From Flavobacteriaceae bacterium UBA6268 (GTDB lineage Bacteria > Bacteroidota > Bacteroidia > Flavobacteriales > Flavobacteriaceae), in the NCBI GenBank assembly GCA_002440705.1, contig DJVA01000017.1, positions 1 through 23,506 of the forward strand: 23,506 nucleotides of DNA, read 5' to 3'. Shown here in pieces: positions 8,526-15,921 of this stretch (position 1 is its first letter; every line of letters begins with the position of its first letter). The notes beneath the pieces were generated by a model. That model was given only the letters and a program-made list of their open reading frames with translations. It ran no database searches and was not told where the DNA came from. The position numbers were made by a program, and so were the translations under genes.

Positions 8526-9128
8526 TTAAGATAATGGCCCAGCCCTTACCTCGGGAATGATATGGGAAGTGGTATCAATAAAAAGCGCAACTTTGCTCGT
8601 AAAGCAAGTTGCGAAGCTTGTATGATGTAGTAAAGGGAAATCATTTTTGGCATCCTTGAAAAACCAAACGGAATTGTGGTGCGGATCGCAAGTAGATTTA
8701 ACATCTACCAAAACTCCTTGATGCCCCAAATGATTGTCTCCTTCATTCTTAATTTTAGAAACCTTAAATTCAAATACTAGGGAGGGGTCAGAACAAGGAG
8801 GTTTAGGCAAGCCCTTTCCTTCGAGAAAACTGATACCATCCTTAGCACCATGCGACAAAACTTCGTTTACAAAAGCAATATCAATGGCACTGAAATAGGT
8901 AATTTTCAGCTTTCCGTCCTGCATTTCCGAAACCTCGATTTCCTTAGCGCCAATCGATTGCAGACGGTATTTCACAGCGGTCAATACTTTCTGAGCTTCG
9001 TCCGCATTGGTAGTGTTAGCCCCGAACTGCACAACGATTTCTTGGTTTGGAACAATAGTGTTCTCAAGCCGTATGCCCATGAAGGCAAGGATCGCCAAAA
9101 AAGATAAAAGGGACCATTTAAGGTTCAT
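8526..9128 (-). CDS. Hypothetical protein with possible SecD-like periplasmic domain
   Basis: A 200-residue protein not recognised by name. It begins MNLKWSLLSFLAILAFMGIRLEN, an uncleaved anchor or signal, followed by a soluble region. Residues about 35-100 (IVVQFGANTTNADEAQKVL, then VKYRLQSIGAKEIEVSEM, then DGKLKITYFSAIDIAFVNEVL, then DGISFLEG) follow the same order of beta-strand, helix with RxxxxG, strand, DGxLxIxxx strand, helix and strand as the SecD periplasmic core (VLRKRIDKFGV, GRILVELPGAKDVERIKVLL, LEFWEV) in the neighbouring SecDF. The rest is rich in His and Cys, with no motif I know. I chose ATG 9128 because a perfect -7 box ends 4 nt upstream; a longer frame back to 9305 overlaps mdh and is rejected. 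It lies between mdh and secDF, same strand. The SecD resemblance is an inference. Confidence 0.7.
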   Translation of the reverse strand: MNLKWSLLSFLAILAFMGIRLENTIVPNQEIVVQFGANTTNADEAQKVLTAVKYRLQSIGAKEIEVSEMQDGKLKITYFSAIDIAFVNEVLSHGAKDGISFLEGKGLPKPPCSDPSLVFEFKVSKIKNEGDNHLGHQGVLVDVKSTCDPHHNSVWFFKDAKNDFPLLHHTSFATCFTSKVALFIDTTSHIIPEVRAGPLS

Positions 9129-9132
9129 GCAC

Positions 9133-9140
9133 CAAATATA
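9133..9140 (-). promoter_or_regulatory. Perfect -7 box 4 nt before an ATG (predicted leaderless start)
   Basis: On the - strand TATATTTG is followed by GTGC and then the ATG at 9128. With transcription starting a few bases after the box, the mRNA would begin at or next to the start codon. The box lies in the T-rich tail of the mdh terminator. Confidence 0.6.
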
Positions 9141-9147
9141 TAAAAAT

Positions 9148-9171
9148 AAAGACTGTGTTTGCACAGTCTTT
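9148..9171. terminator. mdh terminator hairpin
   Basis: AAAGACTGTG (9148-9157) pairs with CACAGTCTTT (9162-9171), a perfect 10-bp stem with a 4-nt loop, about 28 nt after the mdh stop on the - strand. It is followed on that strand by ATTTTTATATATTTG. It also carries a T-run on the + strand. Confidence 0.85.
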
Positions 9172-9198
9172 TTAATTCTAACCCAGGGTTCAAAAAAA

Positions 9199-10125
9199 TC
9201 AAACGTCCAACAATGCGTTGGTTTTGCGAACCCCTTCAGCACTTTCAGACATATGCGCCTTTTCGGCGGCATCCAATTCAACCTCAACAATGCTTTCAAT
9301 ACCATTTCTTCCTAGGATAACGGGTACTCCGATACAGATATCGTTCATTCCATACGCTCCATCGAGCAAGGCCGAACAAGGAAACATTTTTTTCTGGTCG
9401 CAAGCAATGGCCTGGACCAAAGCAGACACCGCGGCCCCTGGGGCATACCATGCAGAAGTTCCCAAAAGTTTCGTTAGGGTGGCCCCTCCTACTTTGGTAT
9501 CTTCCATCACCTGTTCCAAGCGTTCTTTTGAAAGAAATTCAGAAACTGGCACACTGTTTCGGGTTGCCAAGCGGGTTAATGGTACCATCCCGGTATCGCT
9601 ATGCCCTCCTATGACCATACCATCCACATCGCTGATGGGCGCCCCGAGTGCTTCGGCCAAACGGTACTTGAAACGGGCACTGTCCAAGGCACCCCCCATC
9701 CCTATGATACGGTTTTTGGGCAATCCAGTTACTTTATGGGTGAGGTAGGTCATGGTATCCATGGGATTGCTCACCACAATAATGATGGCCTCCGGTGAAT
9801 GGGAAATAAGATTGGTTGCAACGGTTTTAACAATACCCGCATTAATGCCAATAAGCTCTTCCCGGGTCATTCCGGGTTTTCTAGGAATCCCCGAAGTGAT
9901 CACGCAAATCTGACTTCCGGCGGTTTTGGAATAATCGTTTGTGGAACCGGTAAGTTTGGTATCAAAACCGTTCAAAGAAGCGGTTTGCATCAAGTCCATC
10001 GCCTTCCCTTCAGCATAGCCTTCCTTGATATCCAAGAGAACTACTTCACTGGCAAAATCCTTGATGGCGATGTATTCGGCACAACTGGCGCCTACCGCTC
10101 CTGCTCCAACAACAGTAACTTTCAT
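9199..10125 (-). CDS. mdh: Malate dehydrogenase (NAD-dependent)
   Basis: Oxidises malate to oxaloacetate with NAD+ in the TCA cycle; cytoplasmic. The 308-residue product is of the LDH-like (MDH type 3) group: GAGAVG nucleotide loop (residues 7-12), Asp32 for NAD selectivity, substrate-binding Arg82 and Arg88 (PRKPGMTREE) with Arg151, Asn120 in VVSNPMD, and the catalytic Asp148/His175 pair (GALDSAR and IGGHSDTGMVPL). Arg at the second position of the mobile loop argues for malate rather than lactate as substrate. Its own -7 box lies at 10182-10189 and its terminator at 9148-9171, so it is probably monocistronic. Confidence 0.97.
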   Translation of the reverse strand: MKVTVVGAGAVGASCAEYIAIKDFASEVVLLDIKEGYAEGKAMDLMQTASLNGFDTKLTGSTNDYSKTAGSQICVITSGIPRKPGMTREELIGINAGIVKTVATNLISHSPEAIIIVVSNPMDTMTYLTHKVTGLPKNRIIGMGGALDSARFKYRLAEALGAPISDVDGMVIGGHSDTGMVPLTRLATRNSVPVSEFLSKERLEQVMEDTKVGGATLTKLLGTSAWYAPGAAVSALVQAIACDQKKMFPCSALLDGAYGMNDICIGVPVILGRNGIESIVEVELDAAEKAHMSESAEGVRKTNALLDV

Positions 10126-10181
10126 TTTGATTTTTTTTAAGTTGAAAAAAAGTTTTTGGTATCCTCGAGGGATTTACCCTG

Positions 10182-10189
10182 CAAAAGTA
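10182..10189 (-). promoter_or_regulatory. mdh promoter, -7 box
   Basis: TACTTTTG on the - strand is a perfect TAnnTTTG match, 56 nt before the mdh ATG and directly downstream of the gyrB terminator. No TTG at the right -33 distance was found. The predicted leader is about 50 nt and contains an A/T-rich stretch before the ATG. Confidence 0.6.
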
Positions 10190-10226
10190 TCATTTTTAAC
10201 GCATTCTTCCTATGGAAACGCCCAAC

Positions 10227-10256
10227 AAAAAACCCACTCTTAAACGAAGTGGGTTT
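10227..10256 (-). terminator. gyrB terminator
   Basis: On the - strand AAACCCACT (10256-10248), a 9-nt loop, then AGTGGGTTTTTT (10238-10227): a 9-bp stem ending in six T residues, 21 nt after the gyrB stop. Confidence 0.85.
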
Positions 10257-10277
10257 CCGATAAATTGAAAGGGTATT

Positions 10278-12218
10278 TTAGGCATCGATGTTAGCGTAAA
10301 CAGCATTTTTTTCGATGAATTCCCTACGTGGGGGCACCTCGTCTCCCATTAACATAGAGAAAATGCGATCGGCTTCCGTACCATTATCGATGGTTACCTG
10401 CCTTAGGGTCCTGAACTCCGGATTCATGGTGGTTTCCCAAAGCTGATCGGCATTCATTTCACCCAACCCTTTGTAGCGTTGTATGGTTGCACTGCCACCA
10501 AACTCCTGATTCCATTGATCGCGTTCCTTATCGTTCCAGGCGTAGGATTTTTTGGAACCTTTTTTAACCAAGTACAAAGGAGGAGTTGCAATATAAACGT
10601 GTCCGGCTTCGATCAAATCTTTCATGTATCGAAAGAAAAAGGTAAGAATCAGGGTGGCAATGTGACTCCCGTCAACATCGGCATCACACATAATTACGAT
10701 TTTATGGTACCGCAATTTTTCCAAGTTGAGCGCCTTGCTGTCTTCATCGGTTCCTATGGTCACGCCCAAAGCCGTAAAAATGTTTCGAATCTCCTCGTTC
10801 TCAAATACTTTGTGTTGCATGGCTTTTTCCACATTCAAAATTTTCCCCCTTAGGGGCAAAATGGCTTGAAAGTTCCGGTCACGCCCTTGCTTGGCCGTAC
10901 CACCTGCCGAGTCACCCTCTACCAAGAATACCTCACACTTGGCAGGATCCTGTTCGGAACAATCGGACAATTTACCAGGCAAACCGGCCCCTCCCATCAC
11001 GGTTTTTCGTTGCACCATTTCGCGAGCCTTACGCGCTGCATGACGCGCCTGCGCAGCCAAGATGACCTTTTGGACAATGGTGCGAGCATCATTGGGATGC
11101 TCTTCCAAGTAATTTTCCAGCATTTCAGAAACTGCTTGGCTGACGGCTGCAGTAACCTCCCTATTTCCAAGCTTGGTTTTGGTTTGTCCTTCAAATTGGG
11201 GTTCGGCCACTTTCACAGAGACAATGGCCGTGAGTCCTTCCCTGAAATCGTCCCCAGAAATCTCAAACTTCAATTTGTCCAATAGGCCAGAAGCATCTGC
11301 ATATTTTTTCAATGTACGGGTTAATCCAGCTCTAAATCCACTTAAATGCGTTCCTCCTTCGTGTGTATTGATATTATTTACGTAGCTGTGTAGGTTTTCA
11401 TTATAAGAAGTATTATAGACCATGGCCACTTCTACAGGAATGTCATTTTTTTCGCCTTCCATAGCAATGACTTCCGCGATTAAAGGTTCTCGGTTTCCAT
11501 CTAGAAATTTAATGAACTCCTTCAACCCTTCTTCACTGTAGAATTTTTCGACAGGAAATTCGCCTTTTTCATCCTTTTCCCTTTTATCGGTAAGATAGAT
11601 ACTGATTCCTTTGTTCAAGAAGGCCAGTTCCCGAAGACGACTTGCAAGGGTGTCGTAATTGTATTCCAACGTGACTTTGAAAATTTCAGCATCGGGCTTG
11701 AAGGTAACAATGGTCCCCCTGTACTCGGTATCCCCAACAGATTTTACGGGATACAGCGTTTTTCCTCTTTCGTATTCCTGTTCCCAAATCTTGCCATCCC
11801 TATGTACGGAAGCCTTTAAGTGTTCCGACAAGGCATTGACGCAACTTACCCCAACGCCATGGAGTCCTCCCGATACTTTATAGGAGTCTTTATCGAACTT
11901 TCCTCCTGCACCAATCTTGGTCATTACCACTTCCAAGGCAGAAACACCTTCCTTTTTATGAAGGTCTACGGGAATACCCCTTCCATTATCCTTAACCGTA
12001 ATGGAATTGTCTTCATTGATCCACACTTCTATGACATCGCAATAGCCAGCCAAGGCTTCATCGATGGAGTTGTCCACCACCTCATACACCAAATGGTGCA
12101 GGCCACGAGCCCCAACATCACCGATGTACATGGAAGGGCGCATCCTAACATGCTCCATTCCTTCCAAAGCTTGGATATTATCGGCACCATAGTTGGTGTT
12201 TTTCTTTTCTTCGCTCAT
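10278..12218 (-). CDS. gyrB: DNA gyrase subunit B
   Basis: ATPase subunit of the type II topoisomerase that introduces negative supercoils. The 646-residue protein has the GHKL ATP-binding motifs EVVDNSIDEALAGYCD, DNGRGIPVDLH and GGLHGVGVSCVNALS, then the Toprim catalytic residues Glu434 (VEGDSAGGTAKQGRD) and Asp512/Asp514/Asp516 (DADVDGSH), and the C-terminal IQRYKGLGEMNADQLWETTM. TAKQGRD and the tail favour GyrB over ParE. I chose ATG 12218 (MSEEKKNTNYGADNIQALEG); an upstream in-frame TTG at 12257 sits beside the -7 box at about the transcription start. Length is normal for Bacteroidota. Confidence 0.97.
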   Translation of the reverse strand: MSEEKKNTNYGADNIQALEGMEHVRMRPSMYIGDVGARGLHHLVYEVVDNSIDEALAGYCDVIEVWINEDNSITVKDNGRGIPVDLHKKEGVSALEVVMTKIGAGGKFDKDSYKVSGGLHGVGVSCVNALSEHLKASVHRDGKIWEQEYERGKTLYPVKSVGDTEYRGTIVTFKPDAEIFKVTLEYNYDTLASRLRELAFLNKGISIYLTDKREKDEKGEFPVEKFYSEEGLKEFIKFLDGNREPLIAEVIAMEGEKNDIPVEVAMVYNTSYNENLHSYVNNINTHEGGTHLSGFRAGLTRTLKKYADASGLLDKLKFEISGDDFREGLTAIVSVKVAEPQFEGQTKTKLGNREVTAAVSQAVSEMLENYLEEHPNDARTIVQKVILAAQARHAARKAREMVQRKTVMGGAGLPGKLSDCSEQDPAKCEVFLVEGDSAGGTAKQGRDRNFQAILPLRGKILNVEKAMQHKVFENEEIRNIFTALGVTIGTDEDSKALNLEKLRYHKIVIMCDADVDGSHIATLILTFFFRYMKDLIEAGHVYIATPPLYLVKKGSKKSYAWNDKERDQWNQEFGGSATIQRYKGLGEMNADQLWETTMNPEFRTLRQVTIDNGTEADRIFSMLMGDEVPPRREFIEKNAVYANIDA

Positions 12219-12258
12219 ATATAAAATAGCTTGTTTATTTTGGTTTTTTGATAACAAG

Positions 12259-12266
12259 CAAATATA
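12259..12266 (-). promoter_or_regulatory. gyrB promoter, -7 box
   Basis: TATATTTG on the - strand, 40 nt before the gyrB ATG; a perfect TAnnTTTG match. No TTG lies at the usual -33 distance. The 262-nt divergent gap to the DUF2911 gene is strongly AT-rich and otherwise shows nothing I can name; a weak TATTTTTA (12459-12466) may serve the + strand gene. Confidence 0.55.
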
Positions 12267-12480
12267 ACCAAATCCCCAATGAAATCTAGGGTTTTCAATA
12301 GTTGAACCGCTTAAGTTATTAACAAAATCCTGTGAAAAAATCCAAAAAAAAACACATTTATATCAAACCAATTACACAAACCAAAGTCCAAGGAAGAACT
12401 AAAGTGTTGGTTTTTAAAAATTTTCGGTTTTTCATTAGGTCTTAAGCCACTAAAAACCTATTTTTAGAAAAAATAATCTT

Positions 12481-13026
12481 ATGAAAAAACTACATGCCCT
12501 CGCAATTTTTTGCACATTGTTCATTGCTTATAGTGCCCCTACCTTAGCTCAAAAGTTTGATAAACTTGATGTGAGCCCTATGGACTGTGCATCGTATCCC
12601 AGTGACTATAAAAATTCCTTAAAGGAAATGAAAATTATTTATAGCCGCCCCCAATTGAATGGAAGGGAATTGGGCACTCTGGCCGTAAACGGGAAAGTTT
12701 GGCGTACCGGCGCCAACGAGGCCTGCGAACTTACACTTTACAAAGACATGAAACTGGGTGATTCCCTTATACCAGCTGGAGTGTATACCTTCTACACCAT
12801 TCCAGGGGAAAGCGAGTGGACTGCCATCATCAGTAAAGATCTGAATGTTTGGGGAGCTTATTTTTACAACGAGGCCAACGATGTGGCCCGTATTACGGTT
12901 CCCGTTACCCAATCGGACGAATCGCTGGAAGCTTTTTCTATTGCGCTTGATGGTGGTATGGATGCCATCAATATGCATTTGGGATGGGGCAACGTGAGGG
13001 TTATGGTACCCTTTACCAAAATGTAA
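12481..13026 (+). CDS. DUF2911 family exported protein
   Basis: A 181-residue protein with a clear Sec signal peptide (MKKLHALAIFCTLFIAYSAP then TLA/Q, cleavage near residue 23). The mature part carries the DUF2911 pattern: KIIYSRPQLNGRELG, NGKVWRTGANEACELTLYKDM, PAGVYTFYTIPGESEWTAII and WGAYFYNEANDVARITVPV. The family is common in Bacteroidota and has no established biochemical function; the fold is predicted beta-sandwich-like and periplasmic or outer-membrane-associated. It stands alone, divergent from gyrB and convergent with queE, ended by the hairpin at 13048-13076. Confidence 0.93.
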   Translation: MKKLHALAIFCTLFIAYSAPTLAQKFDKLDVSPMDCASYPSDYKNSLKEMKIIYSRPQLNGRELGTLAVNGKVWRTGANEACELTLYKDMKLGDSLIPAGVYTFYTIPGESEWTAIISKDLNVWGAYFYNEANDVARITVPVTQSDESLEAFSIALDGGMDAINMHLGWGNVRVMVPFTKM

Positions 13027-13047
13027 TTAAAAGAAAACTTATCATTG

Positions 13048-13076
13048 AAACCGAAACCGATTGTTTCGGTTTTTTT
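13048..13076 (+). terminator. Terminator of the DUF2911 gene, touching the queE stop codon
   Basis: AAACCGAAAC (13048-13057) pairs with GTTTCGGTTT (13063-13072), loop CGATT, followed by more T on the + strand. There is no T-run on the - strand. The last bases of the T-run are the TAA stop of queE (13075-13077). Confidence 0.88.
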
Positions 13077-13704
13077 ATGGGATATTCAAATATTTGTGGG
13101 TTTGCAATGAAACCACCCACTTAGGATGCTGCATCACATAATCGACAATCAATGGAATCACCTTGTCGCGCTTACTCCATTCTGGCTGCAAGTATAGTTT
13201 ACAGTTTGAACCCACTTTTTGGGCTTCCGCTTCGGCAAAACGAAAATCGTCCTGGTTGTAAACAATTACCTTCAATTCGTTTGCTTCAGCATAAATCCCA
13301 GGCAACGGGAGCTTCAATTTTTTGGGCGATAGGCAAATCCAATCCCACTGGCCCGTTAGCGGGTAAGCGCCTGAAGTTTCAATATGTGTTGCAAGTTGGT
13401 TGGCTTTCAGCAATTCGGTCAAGGGCCCCATGTTCCAGGTAAGCGGTTCGCCACCGGTTACAACAATGGTTTTGGAAAACGAAGCTGCCCTTTCGGCAAT
13501 GGCAGCAATCGCCGTAGGTGGGTGCAGTGCGGGATTCCAGCTTTCCTTCACGTCGCACCAATGGCAGCCCACATCACAGCCCCCAATACGAATAAAATAG
13601 GCCGCAGTACCTTTGTGAAAGCCTTCCCCTTGAATGGTGTAAAAGTCTTCCATCAATGGCAACAAAAGCCCCTGATCTATTTTTTGCTGAATCGCTTCTT
13701 GCAT
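13075..13704 (-). CDS. queE: 7-carboxy-7-deazaguanine synthase QueE
   Basis: Radical SAM enzyme that converts 6-carboxytetrahydropterin to 7-carboxy-7-deazaguanine on the path to queuosine. The 209-residue protein has FYTIQGEG at the N-terminus and the short radical SAM cluster motif CDVGCHWC (Cys43, Cys47, Cys50), the 4Fe-4S binding form CxxxCxxC. The SAM-binding VTGGEPL and a later HIETSGAYPL also fit. I chose the ATG at 13704 rather than 13719: the perfect -7 box lies between them, so the upstream ATG would not be transcribed. The QueE substrate derives from the FolE product, dihydroneopterin triphosphate, but the two genes are 11 kb apart. Confidence 0.95.
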   Translation of the reverse strand: MQEAIQQKIDQGLLLPLMEDFYTIQGEGFHKGTAAYFIRIGGCDVGCHWCDVKESWNPALHPPTAIAAIAERAASFSKTIVVTGGEPLTWNMGPLTELLKANQLATHIETSGAYPLTGQWDWICLSPKKLKLPLPGIYAEANELKVIVYNQDDFRFAEAEAQKVGSNCKLYLQPEWSKRDKVIPLIVDYVMQHPKWVVSLQTHKYLNIP

Positions 13705-13708
13705 GCTG

Positions 13709-13716
13709 CAAAGATA
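13709..13716 (-). promoter_or_regulatory. queE promoter, perfect -7 box 4 nt before ATG
   Basis: TATCTTTG on the - strand, then CAGC, then the ATG at 13704. Same TTTG-N4-ATG geometry as the hypothetical gene at 9128. Predicts a leaderless mRNA and decides the start codon. No clear -33 TTG. Confidence 0.6.
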
Positions 13717-13810
13717 CATGGAAAAGCTAAGTTTTCCTTTTTGAAAAATTTAGGATGTGATTATTTCAGTTACAGCGTGACAATTCCTATTTTTATCAAA
13801 AATTTTAAAA

Positions 13811-15349
13811 ATGGCAGATGCACAAGTTTTCTTTGATTACATCAACGAAGGGTATACGACCAAGGGAGATGCCATAGTACTGGGGGCAGCCATGCTGGAG
13901 GGAAAAACCATTACCAATGCCTTGGTGAAGGTGCCTCTGAAAACCCTCAACCGTCATGGCCTAATTGCTGGGGCAACAGGAACCGGAAAAACCAAGACCC
14001 TTCAGGTATTGGCCGAAAACCTATCAGAAAAGGGAATTCCTGTATTGTTGATGGACATTAAGGGAGATCTTAGCGGACTGGCACAACCCAGCCCGGGGCA
14101 TCCAAAAATTGACGAAAGGCATGCGCAAATTGGGATTCCTTTTGAAGCCAAAAACTTCCCCGTTGAAATTCTCACACTTTCCGAACAGAACGGAGTGCGG
14201 CTTCGCGCCACGGTTAGTGAGTTTGGCCCCGTTTTGATTTCTAGGATTTTGGAGCTTTCCGAAGCACAATCGGGCGTGATGTCCATCCTCTTCAAATATT
14301 GCGACGACAATAAATTGCCGTTATTGGATTTAAAGGATTTGAAGAAAATACTCCAGTATGCTTCCGATGAAGGAAAAGACGACATCGAGAAGTCCTACGG
14401 AAGGATATCGCCCGCTACCTCTGGTTCCATCCTCCGAAAGATCGTGGAGTTGGAACAACAGGGGGGTGATCTTTTTTTTGGTGAAAAATCTTTTGATACT
14501 GATGATTTATTGCGGATCGACGAAAACGGGAGGGGATTCATCAACATTGTTCGGTTGACCGACATCCAAGACCGACCAAAACTATTTTCGACCTTCATGC
14601 TGTGCCTTTTGGCCGAAATTTATGCCACGTTCCCAGAACAGGGTGACAGCGGACGTCCCGAATTGGTGATATTTATCGATGAGGCCCATTTAATTTTCAA
14701 GGAAGCCAGTGGCGCACTTTTGGATCAAATTGAAAGCATCGTGAAATTAATTCGATCTAAAGGGGTTGGGCTTTATTTCGTTACGCAAAATCCAACGGAT
14801 GTTCCGGATGCGGTATTGAGTCAGTTGGGTCTTAAAATACAGCACGCCCTTCGGGCTTTTACGGCAAAAGACCGAAAAGCCATAAAGCTAACGGCAGAGA
14901 ATTATCCGCTTTCAGACTTTTACAAAACCGATGAAGTCCTTACAGCCCTAGGAATTGGTGAGGCCTTGGTTTCAGCCCTTAACGAAAAAGGGATCCCTAC
15001 CCCACTGGCGGCCACTTTGATGCGTGCGCCCATGAGCCGAATGGACGTATTGGAGGAGGAGGAATTGAAGACCCTTCTAGACAATTCAAAACTCCTAAAA
15101 AAATACAACGAGACCATCGATAGGGAAAGTGCTTATGAAATGCTAAACGAAAAAATAGAAATCGCCCATCAAAAAGAAGCCCAAGAAAAAGCGACAAGGG
15201 AAAAGGAGGCTGCGCGCCAGAGCACCTCAAGCACTTCATCGAGAAGCACACGCAGTACCAGACGAACCAAGAGTACCTTTGAAAAGGTACTGACCAGCCC
15301 TACGGTGATTCGCAGTGTCTTGGGTATATTAACAAAAATGATGAAATAA
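13811..15349 (+). CDS. HerA/DUF853-type P-loop ATPase (YjgR-like)
   Basis: A 512-residue cytoplasmic ATPase. Walker A is GATGTGKT (residues 54-61, preceded by RHGLIA), followed by PVLLMDIKGDLSGLA; Walker B is VIFIDEAH with Asp290 and Glu291; a sensor-like GVGLYFVTQNPTDVPDAVLSQLG follows. This is the pattern of the HerA-like helicase family DUF853 (E. coli YjgR), related to FtsK/HerA motors; the cellular role is not established. The C-terminus is a charged helix then a Ser/Thr/Arg-rich linker (STSSTSSRSTRSTRRTKST) and a short hydrophobic amphipathic end. The lipoprotein gene follows after 9 nt, so they are probably one operon. A weak TATTTTTA at 13788-13795 may be its -7 box. Confidence 0.9.
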   Translation: MADAQVFFDYINEGYTTKGDAIVLGAAMLEGKTITNALVKVPLKTLNRHGLIAGATGTGKTKTLQVLAENLSEKGIPVLLMDIKGDLSGLAQPSPGHPKIDERHAQIGIPFEAKNFPVEILTLSEQNGVRLRATVSEFGPVLISRILELSEAQSGVMSILFKYCDDNKLPLLDLKDLKKILQYASDEGKDDIEKSYGRISPATSGSILRKIVELEQQGGDLFFGEKSFDTDDLLRIDENGRGFINIVRLTDIQDRPKLFSTFMLCLLAEIYATFPEQGDSGRPELVIFIDEAHLIFKEASGALLDQIESIVKLIRSKGVGLYFVTQNPTDVPDAVLSQLGLKIQHALRAFTAKDRKAIKLTAENYPLSDFYKTDEVLTALGIGEALVSALNEKGIPTPLAATLMRAPMSRMDVLEEEELKTLLDNSKLLKKYNETIDRESAYEMLNEKIEIAHQKEAQEKATREKEAARQSTSSTSSRSTRSTRRTKSTFEKVLTSPTVIRSVLGILTKMMK

Positions 15350-15358
15350 ACAAACCCT

Positions 15359-15919
15359 ATGAAAAAAATACTTATTCCGGTCCTGTTTACCGCCATCCTA
15401 TTCGTGCAATGTGGAAAAGATGTAGACCCTTACCTCATAAAAAATGGATCCATCGGTAGTCTGACCAAGGAAATCCAAATGCATCAGATCGACTCGATTT
15501 TTGGACAGGATTCCATTGTTAAACTGAACCCTATAGAAAATGCCTTAGGGACTCAAGGTGAAGTGGAAATTTACGAAAAAGGAGGTGGTAAACTGCTTTT
15601 GCTTTCGCCAGACGATGAAAAAGATCCCAATGCGACCATCACCAACATTCAGGTTTTTGATGAACGTTTCAAAACGGACAAAGGCCTAACCGTAAAAAGC
15701 ACCTTTGCCGATGTGAAGGCCGCATACGAAATTGCCAGTGTGGAAAATACGATCAACGCTGTTGTAGTCTTTCTGAAAGACAGTGATATCTATCTGACCA
15801 TCGACAAAAAGCAATTGCCCGAGAATATTCGGTATAACAATTCCAAAATCGAAGCCTCCCAGATTCCGGGTGAAGCCACGTTCAAATACTTTATGATTGG
15901 TTGGGAAACCGGAGAATAG
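15359..15919 (+). CDS. Hypothetical protein, probable lipoprotein
   Basis: A 186-residue protein I do not recognise. The N-terminus MKKILIPVLFTAILFVQCGKD is a hydrophobic signal ending at Cys18; the lipobox (FVQC) is atypical because of Gln at -1, so lipidation is likely but not certain. The mature part contains FGQDSIVKLNP, GEVEIYEKGGGKLLLLSP, TFADVKAAYEIASVENTINAVVVFLKDSDIYLTIDK and ends GEATFKYFMIGWETGE, suggesting a small mixed alpha/beta periplasmic domain. It sits 9 nt after the ATPase and 2 nt before the LytTR regulator, so a shared operon is likely; a role as sensing partner of the regulator is only a guess. Confidence 0.8.
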   Translation: MKKILIPVLFTAILFVQCGKDVDPYLIKNGSIGSLTKEIQMHQIDSIFGQDSIVKLNPIENALGTQGEVEIYEKGGGKLLLLSPDDEKDPNATITNIQVFDERFKTDKGLTVKSTFADVKAAYEIASVENTINAVVVFLKDSDIYLTIDKKQLPENIRYNNSKIEASQIPGEATFKYFMIGWETGE

Positions 15920-15921
15920 TC

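Noticed and set aside
9129..9305. Longer frame for the SecD-like gene reaching into mdh
   Set aside because: It overlaps mdh coding sequence and crosses a strong terminator and promoter; the residues look like an out-of-frame shadow.
12267..12480. Replication-origin signals beside gyrB
   Set aside because: No clear DnaA boxes (TTATNCACA) or iteron-like repeats; only AT-rich sequence with a loose TTATTAACA.
13705..13719. Upstream ATG of queE
   Set aside because: It precedes the -7 box, so the promoter would lie inside the coding region; family similarity begins after the second ATG.
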